Shown: positions 16,642 to 24,200 of the stretch, in pieces
Position numbering within the stretch: position 1 is the first letter of the stretch
Layout: each line of letters opens with the position of its first letter
From: Actinobacteria bacterium OV450
GTDB lineage: Bacteria > Actinomycetota > Actinomycetes > Streptomycetales > Streptomycetaceae
DNA: 42,093 nt
NCBI GenBank assembly: GCA_001298555.1
Contig: LJCW01000353.1
Coordinates: 1-42,093 of the forward strand
Reading direction: 5' to 3'
Made by a program: the position numbers and the translations under genes
Notes under the pieces: generated by a model
Databases searched by the model: none
Told to the model about the DNA's origin: nothing
What the model saw: the letters and a program-made list of their open reading frames with translations, nothing else

Positions 16642-18249
16642 ATGACCCAGCACCTCGCCGAAACGATCCCCACCCAGGCCGGCAGCACCCTGCCCGGTTG
16701 GTGGAGAGAAGCGGTGATCTACCAGGTCTATCCGCGCAGCTTCGCCGACTCCAACGGGGACGGCATGGGGGACCTCGAAGGCATCCGCAGCCGACTTCCC
16801 TACCTCAAGGAGCTGGGCGTCGACGCCGTCTGGCTCAGCCCGTTCTACGCCTCCCCGCAGGCCGACGCCGGCTACGACGTCGCCGACTACCGGGCCATCG
16901 ACCCCATGTTCGGCACCCTGCACGACGCCGACGCCGTCATCCGCGAAGCGCACGGACTGGGCCTGCGCATCATCGTGGACCTCGTCCCCAACCACTGCTC
17001 CGACCAGCACGAATGGTTCAAGCAGGCACTGCGCGAGGGACCGGGGACGCCGCTGCGCGAGCGCTTCCACTTCCGCCCGGGCCGCGGCGCGGACGGCTCC
17101 GAGCCCCCGAACGACTGGGAGTCGATCTTCGGCGGCCCGGCGTGGACGCGCGTCGCCGACGGCGAGTGGTACCTGCACCTCTTCGCCCCCGAGCAGCCCG
17201 ACTTCAACTGGGAACACCCCGCCGTCCAGGACGAGTTCCGTTCCGTGCTCCGGTTCTGGCTCGACCTCGGCGTCGACGGGTTCCGCATCGACGTCGCCCA
17301 CGGCCTCGTCAAGGCCCCCGGCCTGCCCGACCTCGGCCGCGACGAGCAGCTCAAGCTCCTCGGCAACCAGGTGCTGCCCTTCTTCGACCAGGACGGCGTC
17401 CACGAGATCTACCGCTCCTGGCGGACCGTCCTCGACGAGTACGCCGGCGACCGCATCGGCGTCGCCGAGGCCTGGACCCCGAGCGCCGACCGCACCGCGC
17501 TCTACCTGCGCCCCGACGAACTCCACCAGGCCTTCAACTTCCACTACCTCACCACCGGCTGGGACGCGGCCGCGCTGCGCGCCTCCATCGACGAATCGCT
17601 CGACGCGATGCGGCCCGTGGGCGCGCCGACCACGTGGGTGCTGTCCAACCACGACGTCGTGCGCCACGTGACGCGCTACGGCGGAGGGACGCAGGGCCTG
17701 GCCCGGGCCCGGGCCGCCGCCCTGCTGATGCTGGCGCTGCCCGGATCCGCGTACGTCTACCAGGGCGAGGAGCTCGGCCTGCCCGAGGTCGTCGACCTGC
17801 CCGACGAGGTCCGCCAGGACCCGTCCTTCTTCAAGGAGAACGGCCAGGACGGACTGCGCGACGGCTGCCGCGTGCCGATCCCGTGGTCCGGCGACCAGGC
17901 CCCGTACGGCTTCGGCGACGGAGGCAGCTGGCTGCCGCAGCCCGCACAGTGGGCCGACCTGAGCGTGGCCGCCCAGACCGGCGACCCCGCCTCGACGCTG
18001 GAGCTGTACCGTGCCGCGCTGCGGATCCGCCGCGAGCGGGCCGACCTCGGCGCGGGCGACGCGGTGGAGTGGCTGGAGGCACCCGAGGGCGTCCTGGCGT
18101 TCCGCCGCGGCGACTTCCTCTGCACCGTCAACACGACCGGCGAGCCCGTACGGACGCCCGCGCGCGGCACCGCCGTCCTGCTCGCCAGCGCCGAGCTGAC
18201 CGACCCGGGCACGCTGCCCGCCGACACGGCGGTGTGGTGGCAGGGGTGA
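16642..18249 (+). CDS. aglA: GH13 alpha-glucosidase AglA, right copy
   Basis: A 535-residue cytoplasmic GH13 enzyme. GWWREAVIYQVYPRSFADSNGDGMGD opens the barrel; region I is VPNHCS near 114, region II GFRIDVAHG near 212 (nucleophile Asp), region III GVAEAW near 272 (acid/base Glu) and region IV LSNHDVVRH near 334. It hydrolyses imported maltose and maltodextrins to glucose. The position directly after malG matches aglA in S. coelicolor. AAGGA lies 5 bases before the ATG, and the stop overlaps the next gene's GTG. It is paralogous to 11503-13158, with one tract of unusually high identity. Confidence 0.93.
   Translation: MTQHLAETIPTQAGSTLPGWWREAVIYQVYPRSFADSNGDGMGDLEGIRSRLPYLKELGVDAVWLSPFYASPQADAGYDVADYRAIDPMFGTLHDADAVIREAHGLGLRIIVDLVPNHCSDQHEWFKQALREGPGTPLRERFHFRPGRGADGSEPPNDWESIFGGPAWTRVADGEWYLHLFAPEQPDFNWEHPAVQDEFRSVLRFWLDLGVDGFRIDVAHGLVKAPGLPDLGRDEQLKLLGNQVLPFFDQDGVHEIYRSWRTVLDEYAGDRIGVAEAWTPSADRTALYLRPDELHQAFNFHYLTTGWDAAALRASIDESLDAMRPVGAPTTWVLSNHDVVRHVTRYGGGTQGLARARAAALLMLALPGSAYVYQGEELGLPEVVDLPDEVRQDPSFFKENGQDGLRDGCRVPIPWSGDQAPYGFGDGGSWLPQPAQWADLSVAAQTGDPASTLELYRAALRIRRERADLGAGDAVEWLEAPEGVLAFRRGDFLCTVNTTGEPVRTPARGTAVLLASAELTDPGTLPADTAVWWQG
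17631..17822 (+). repeat. 192-bp near-identical tract, right copy (inverted relative to 11942-12133)
   Basis: This is the partner of 11942-12133 in opposite orientation. By hand alignment there are four mismatches, two in the GGCGG(A/C)GGG(A/G)CG segment, one in GC(G/A)CTG and one in TAC(G/C)TC. Confidence 0.85.
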
Positions 18250-19253
18250 CCTCCCCGCTCCGGCTGACGGACATCGCCGCGCAGGCCGAGGTCAGCGAGG
18301 CGACGGTCAGCCGTGTGCTCAACGGCAAGGCGGGCGTGGCGGCCGGCACCCGGCACAAGGTGCTGGCCGCCATGGACCTGCTCGGCTACGAGCGGCCCGT
18401 CCGGCTGCGCCGCCGCAGCAACGGGCTGGTGGGCCTGCTCATCCCGGAGCTCACCAACCCCATCTTTCCCGCGTTCGCGCAGGTCATAGAGCAGGCACTG
18501 GCCGGGCACGGCTACACCCCGGTGCTGTGCACCCAGACGCCGGGCGGAGCCACCGAGGACGAACTGGTCGAGCAGCTGGAGGAACGCGGGGTCACCGGGA
18601 TCGTCTTCCTGTCCGGCCTGCACGCCGACTCGACGCTCGACCCCTCCCGCTACCAGCGGCTGTCCTCCCGAGGCGTCCCCTTCGTACTCATCAACGGCTT
18701 CAACGAGCACGTCAACGCCCCGTTCATCTCCCCGGACGACCGGGCGGCCGCCGACATGGCCGTCCGCCACCTGGAGGACCTCGGACACCGGCGGATCGGC
18801 CTGGCCATCGGGCCGACCCGGTACGTGCCGTCGGCCCGCAAGGAGCAGGGGTTCAAGGCCGCGCTGCCGGAGGCCGAGGCGCAGGGGCTGATCCAGCGCA
18901 CGCTCTTCACGGTCGAGGGCGGCCACGCCGCGGGCGGCGCCCTGCTGGACCGCGGCTGCACCGGCATCGTGTGCGGCAGCGACCCGATGGCACTCGGCGT
19001 GATCCGGGCGGTGCGGGAGCGGGGGCTGCGGGTGCCCGAGGACGTCTCGGTGGTCGGTTTCGACGACTCACCGCTGATCGCGTTCACGGACCCGCCGCTG
19101 ACGACGGTCCGCCAGCCGGTCCGCGCCATGGCGACGGCCGCGGTCGGAGCCCTCCTGGAGGCGGTCGGCGGCACCCCGGTCCAGCGCACGGAATACGTGT
19201 TCCAGCCGGAACTGGTGGTCAGGGGCTCAACGGGCCAGGGCCCGGGGGAGTAG
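18246..19253 (+). CDS. malR: LacI-family maltose regulator, right copy (MalR-like)
   Basis: A 335-residue LacI/GalR repressor starting at GTG 18246, which overlaps the aglA stop (GTGA) and implies translational coupling. The HTH is LTDIAAQAEVSEATVSRVLNGKAGVAAGTRHKVLAAMDLLGY. The effector domain carries GLLIPELTNPIFPAFAQVIEQAL and VSVVGFDDSPLIAFTDPPLTTVRQP. It is clearly paralogous to 10427-11476, with the recognition helix SEATVSRVLNGK unchanged, so both proteins probably read the same operators. Effector-facing segments differ more. The assignment of the name malR to this copy rather than the left one is uncertain. Confidence 0.88.
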   Translation: MTSPLRLTDIAAQAEVSEATVSRVLNGKAGVAAGTRHKVLAAMDLLGYERPVRLRRRSNGLVGLLIPELTNPIFPAFAQVIEQALAGHGYTPVLCTQTPGGATEDELVEQLEERGVTGIVFLSGLHADSTLDPSRYQRLSSRGVPFVLINGFNEHVNAPFISPDDRAAADMAVRHLEDLGHRRIGLAIGPTRYVPSARKEQGFKAALPEAEAQGLIQRTLFTVEGGHAAGGALLDRGCTGIVCGSDPMALGVIRAVRERGLRVPEDVSVVGFDDSPLIAFTDPPLTTVRQPVRAMATAAVGALLEAVGGTPVQRTEYVFQPELVVRGSTGQGPGE

Positions 19254-19273
19254 GGGGCCCGGTTCCGTCCTCT

Positions 19274-19304
19274 GGGGGGTTTGCCCGGCGCGGGCAGGCC
19301 CCCC
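19274..19304 (+). terminator. Hairpin after the right malR copy
   Basis: GGGGGGTTTGCCC pairs with GGGCAGGCCCCCC over 13 positions (two G-T wobbles) around a 5-base loop, 20 bp after the stop. It probably ends the malEFG-aglA-malR transcript before the amylase promoter. Confidence 0.65.
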
Positions 19305-19377
19305 GCGGCGGTTTTGCCGACGGCGGCGTCAACCGGCAGGCGGGGGTGGCCTGGAGGACACGTCGGGGAAACAATTC

Positions 19378-19404
19378 TGCAATCTCTTGCGCAAAGTCTT
19401 GCAG
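19378..19404. promoter_or_regulatory. Candidate MalR operator region upstream of the alpha-amylase gene
   Basis: TGCAATCTCTTGCG (19378-19391) matches 8 of the 10 fixed positions of TGnAAnCGnTTnCA, overlaps the palindrome TTGCGCAA (19387-19394) and is followed by CTTGCAG (19398-19404). Repeated CTTGC elements are known near Streptomyces amylase promoters. It lies 63-89 bp before the start codon. Confidence 0.55.
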
Positions 19405-19466
19405 CGCTCCTACCTGGCCCCTACCGTCGCTGCAATCCCCACCTCTCCCGCCAGGAGGCCCCCCGC

Positions 19467-21164
19467 ATGCCTGCCAGAGCCGTCAGAGCTGCAACTCTTT
19501 TCGCCGCCACCGCACTTGCCGCCGCCGGGCTCGCGGGGCAGGCGCCCCGGGCCGTTGCCGCCGCGCCCGGCGCCAAGGACGTCACCGCCGTGCTGTTCGA
19601 GTGGCGGTTCGAGTCCGTCGCCAAGGCCTGCACGGATTCGCTCGGGCCCGCCGGGTACGGGTACGTGCAGGTGTCGCCGCCCCAGGAGCACATCCAGGGG
19701 GCGCAGTGGTGGACCTCGTACCAGCCCGTCAGCTACCGGATCGCCGGGCGGCTGGGTGACCGGGCCGCGTTCAAGGCCATGGTCGACACCTGTCACGCGG
19801 CAGGGGTCAAGGTCGTCGCCGACTCCGTGATCAACCACATGGCCGCCGGGAACGGCGTCGGGACCGGGGGGTCTTCGTACACGAAGTACGACTACCCCGG
19901 TGTCTACTCCGGCGCCGACATGGACGACTGCCGGGTGAGCATCTCCAACTACCAGGACCGGGCCAACGTCCAGAACTGCGAACTCGTGCAGCTGGCCGAT
20001 CTGGACACCGGTGAGGACTACGTGCGCGGGCGGATCGCCGGGTACCTGAACGACCTGCTGTCACTGGGCGTGGACGGCTTCCGGATCGACGCCGCCAAGC
20101 ACATGCCCGCCGCCGACCTGGCCAACATCAAGTCCCGGCTGAGCAATCCGGGCGTGTACTGGAAGCAGGAGGCCATCTACGGGGCCGGCGAGGCCGTCTC
20201 CCCGAGCGAGTACCTCGGCAACGGTGACGTGCAGGAGTTCCGCTACGCCCGGGACCTCAAGCGGGTCTTCCAGAACGAGAACCTCGCCTACCTGAAGAAC
20301 TTCGGGGAGGCCTGGGGGTACGTGCCGAGCGGCCAGGCCGGGGTGTTCGTCGACAACCACGACACCGAGCGCGGCGGCGACACCCTGAACTACAAGAACG
20401 GTTCCGACTACACCCTGGCGAGCGTCTTCATGCTCGCCTGGCCCTACGGCTCCCCCGACGTGCACTCCGGGTACGAGTGGACCGACAAGGACGCCGGCCC
20501 GCCGAACGGCGGTACGGTGAACGCCTGTTACTCCGACGGGTGGAAGTGCCAGCACGCCTGGCGCGAGATCGCCTCCATGGTCGGATTCCGCAACGCCACG
20601 CGCGGCCAGGCCGTCACCGACTGGTGGGACAACGGCGGTGACCAGATCGCCTTCGGGCGGGGCGGCAAGGGGTACGTCGTCATCAACCACGAGGGCGCGG
20701 GCCTCACCCGGACCTTCCAGACCTCGCTCGCGGGCGGTGACTACTGCGACGTGCAGAGCGGGCGCACCGTGACCGTGAACTCCGCCGGCCAGTTCACGGC
20801 CACGATCGGGGCCGGTACCGCACTCGCCCTGCACGTGGGCGCCCGCGGCTGTACGGGTGCGCCCGCGAACGCCGCCGGCGCCTCGTTCGGCGTCAACGCC
20901 ACCACCGTGCCCGGGCAGGACGTCTACGTCACCGGGGACCGGGCCGAGCTCGGCGGCTGGAACACCGGCAGCGCCCTCAAGCTCGACCCGGCGGCCTACC
21001 CCGTCTGGAAGCTCGACGTGTCCCTCCCGGCCGGGACCGCGTTCTCGTACAAGTACCTGCGCAAGGACGCCGCCGGGAACGTGACCTGGGAGAGCGGGGC
21101 CAACCGCACCGCCACCGTCCCGGGCGGCGGCAAGGTCGTGCTGAACGACACCTGGCGCAACTGA
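19467..21164 (+). CDS. Secreted alpha-amylase with C-terminal CBM20 starch-binding domain
   Basis: A 565-residue enzyme, EC 3.2.1.1 type. The signal peptide (MPARAVRAATLFAATALAAAGLAGQAPRAVAA) probably ends near residue 32. GH13 regions: DSVINH 119-124, GFRIDAAKH 204-212 (nucleophile Asp208), KQEAIY with acid/base Glu235, and FVDNHD 294-299 (Asp299). The last ~95 residues (FGVNATTVPGQDVYVTGDRAELGGWN to the end) form a CBM20. This is the classic Streptomyces amylase layout; it cuts internal alpha-1,4 bonds of starch outside the cell. AGGAGG lies 8 bases before ATG 19467. MalR-type motifs lie upstream. It feeds the MalEFG importer. Confidence 0.95.
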   Translation: MPARAVRAATLFAATALAAAGLAGQAPRAVAAAPGAKDVTAVLFEWRFESVAKACTDSLGPAGYGYVQVSPPQEHIQGAQWWTSYQPVSYRIAGRLGDRAAFKAMVDTCHAAGVKVVADSVINHMAAGNGVGTGGSSYTKYDYPGVYSGADMDDCRVSISNYQDRANVQNCELVQLADLDTGEDYVRGRIAGYLNDLLSLGVDGFRIDAAKHMPAADLANIKSRLSNPGVYWKQEAIYGAGEAVSPSEYLGNGDVQEFRYARDLKRVFQNENLAYLKNFGEAWGYVPSGQAGVFVDNHDTERGGDTLNYKNGSDYTLASVFMLAWPYGSPDVHSGYEWTDKDAGPPNGGTVNACYSDGWKCQHAWREIASMVGFRNATRGQAVTDWWDNGGDQIAFGRGGKGYVVINHEGAGLTRTFQTSLAGGDYCDVQSGRTVTVNSAGQFTATIGAGTALALHVGARGCTGAPANAAGASFGVNATTVPGQDVYVTGDRAELGGWNTGSALKLDPAAYPVWKLDVSLPAGTAFSYKYLRKDAAGNVTWESGANRTATVPGGGKVVLNDTWRN

Positions 21165-21184
21165 GTCACCACACCCCACAGACC

Positions 21185-21228
21185 AGGGCCGCCCGGTGTT
21201 CCACCCCCGCCATCCGCCGGGCGGCCCT
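21185..21228 (+). terminator. 12-bp perfect hairpin between amylase and pullulanase genes
   Basis: AGGGCCGCCCGG (21185-21196) and CCGGGCGGCCCT (21217-21228) are perfectly complementary with a 20-base loop. There is no T-run. It could terminate or attenuate read-through from the amylase gene into the pullulanase gene 22 bp further on. Confidence 0.55.
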
Positions 21229-21250
21229 CCCGTACACAAGGAGACCCGCC

Positions 21251-24200
21251 TTGATACGCCCCGCCGCGGGAGTGATCGCCGCCGCCCTGGCCGTGACGCT
21301 GCTGCCCGCCCTCCCGGCAGCGGCCGCCGCGCCGCCCGCCCCGCCCTCGGACGCCAAGCTGGCCGCCGAGCCCGCGCGGCACGACCTGACCCGGGAGCAG
21401 TTCTACTTCGTCCTCCCGGACCGGTTCGCGAACGGCGATCCGCGCAACGACACCGGCGGCCTGACCGGCACCCGGCTGGAGACCGGACTGGACCCGACGG
21501 ACAAGGGCTTCTACCAGGGCGGCGACCTCAAGGGCCTGACCGACCGGCTCGACTACATCAAGGGGCTCGGGACCACGGCCATCTGGATGGCGCCGATCTT
21601 CAAGAACCAGCCGGTGCAGGGCAAGGGGGCCGACGCCTCCGCCGGGTACCACGGGTACTGGATCACCGACTTCACCCAGGTCGACCCGCACTTCGGCACC
21701 AACGCCGACCTGGAGAAGCTGATCGACAAGGCGCACGCGAAGGGGATGAAGGTCTTCTTCGACGTCATCACCAACCACACGGCCGATGTCGTCGACTACC
21801 GGGAGTCCTCCTACTCCTACCTGTCGAAGGGGGCCTTCCCCTATCTGACGAAGGACGGGGTGCCCTTCGACGACTCGGCGTATGCGGACGGGAGGGGGAA
21901 GTTCCCCGCGGTCGACGCCGGGTCCTTCCCGCGGACGCCGTTCGTACCCGAGGCGAAGAAGAACCTGAAGTCCCCGGCCTGGCTCAACGATCCGACGATG
22001 TACCACAACCGGGGCGATTCCACCTTCGCCGGGGAATCCTCCGACCAGGGTGACTTCGTGGGTCTCGACGACCTGTGGACCGAGCGCCCCGAAGTCGTCA
22101 GCGGGATGGAGAAGATCTACGAGAAGTGGGTCAAGGACTTCTCGATCGACGGCTTCCGCATCGACACCGTCAAGCACGTCGACACCGGGTTCTGGACGCA
22201 GTGGGCCACCGCCCTCGACAAGTACGCCGCCCGGCACGGCCGGAAGAACTTCTTCATGTTCGGCGAGGTCTACTCCGCCGACACCGCCGTCACCTCCCCG
22301 TACGTGACGCAGGGGCGCCTCGACGCCACCCTCGACTTCCCGCTCCAGGACGCGATCCGCGCCTACGCCTCCCAGGGCGCGGCGGCCCCGCGGCTGGGCT
22401 CCGTCCTGGCCGGCGACTACCGGTACACCACGGACAAGGCGAACGCGTACGAGCAGGTCACCTTCCTCGGCAACCACGACATGGGCCGCTTCGGGACCTT
22501 CCTGAAGCAGGACCGGCCGGGGGCGGGGGAGCAGGAACTGCTGGACCGCTACCGGCTCGCCAACGAGCTGATGTTCTTCTCCCGCGGCAACCCGGTGATC
22601 TACTCCGGTGACGAGCAGGGCTTCACGGGCGCCGGCGGTGACAAGGACGCCCGCCAGCCGCTGTTCGCCACGCGCATCGCCGACTACCTGGACGACGACC
22701 AGCTCGGAACGGCGCGCACGCACGCCGACGACGCGTACGATCCGGCCCATCCGCTCTACCGCCAGATCGCCGCGCTGTCCCGGCTGACCAAGGCCCACCC
22801 GGCGCTGCGCGACGGCGTCCAGAGCGAACGTCTCTCCGACGGCTCCCTCTACGCCTTCGCCCGCACCGACACCCGCAGCCGCACCGAGTACCTGGTCGCC
22901 GCCAACAACGGCACCGAGGCGCGGACCGTCGAACTCGACGCCCCGGCCGGTGCGCAGTACCGCACCCTGTACGGCGGCACCGCCCTGATCCGCTCCTCCG
23001 CGGCCGGCAAGCTCACCGTCACCGTCCCGGCCCTCGGCTCGGTGGTCCTCCAGGGCGTCTCCCCCCTCGCGGCCCCGGCCGCCAAGCCCACCCTCACCCT
23101 GAAGGCCCCGGCCCCCGGCGCCACCGGCACCGTGGAGCTGTCCGCCGACGTCACCGGCGGCGGCCTGAACCGGGTCGTCTTCGCCGCCCAGACCGGTAGC
23201 GGACCGTGGCAGGTCCTCGGCTCCGCCGACCACGCCCCGTACAAGGTCACCCAGCACATCACGGCCCCGGCCGGTACCGCCCTGCGCTACAAGGCCGTCG
23301 TCGTCGACGCCTCGGGCCGCACCGCGAGCGCCCTCGCCGGATCCGTCTCCGGCCAGGTCCCGCCCGCCCCGGTGCCCACCGCAACCCAGCGCGACTACGC
23401 GGTCGTCCACTACCACCGCCCCGACGGCGACTACACGAACTGGCGGCTCTACGCCTGGGGCGACCTCGCCGACGGCGAGGCCACGCCCTGGCCCGCCGGG
23501 CACGATTTCACGGGCCGCGACGCGTACGGCGCCTTCGCTTACGTCCGTCTGAAGCCCGGCGCCTCCTCGATCGGCTACCTCGTCATCGACAAGGACGGCA
23601 ACAAGGACGTCGCCGCAGACCGCACCCTCGACGTGACGAAGAGCGGCGAGGTCTGGCTGGAGCAGGGCACCGAGGCGGCCCGCACCGACCGCCCCGCCTA
23701 CCCGCCGCAGGACCAGGCGAAGGCCGTCCTGCACTACCGGCGCGCCGACGGCGCCCAGGACGGCTGGGGCCTGCACGTCTGGACCGGCGCCGCGACCCCC
23801 ACCGACTGGTCCAAGCCGCTGATGCCGGCCCGCACCGACTCCTACGGAGCCGTGTACGAGGTCCCGCTCGCGGCGGGCGCGACCAGCCTGAGCTACATCC
23901 TCCACAAGGGCGACGAGAAGGACCTCCCCACCGACCAGTCCCTCGACCTGAAGGCCACCGGCCACGAGGTCTGGATGCTGGGCGGCCGGGCCCCCTACCT
24001 CCTCCCGCAGCCCGCCGGCTCCTCGGCCGCCCTGGACCTCACCAAGGCCGAGGCCGTCTGGATCGACCGCGACACCCTCGCCTGGAACGCCCCCGCGGCC
24101 GCCGCCTCCGTCCAGCTCCTCGCCTCCCGCGAGGGCGCCGTCACCGCGGAGAACGGCGTCCTGCACGAGAACGGCGCGCAGTGGCTGCGCCTGGCCAAGT

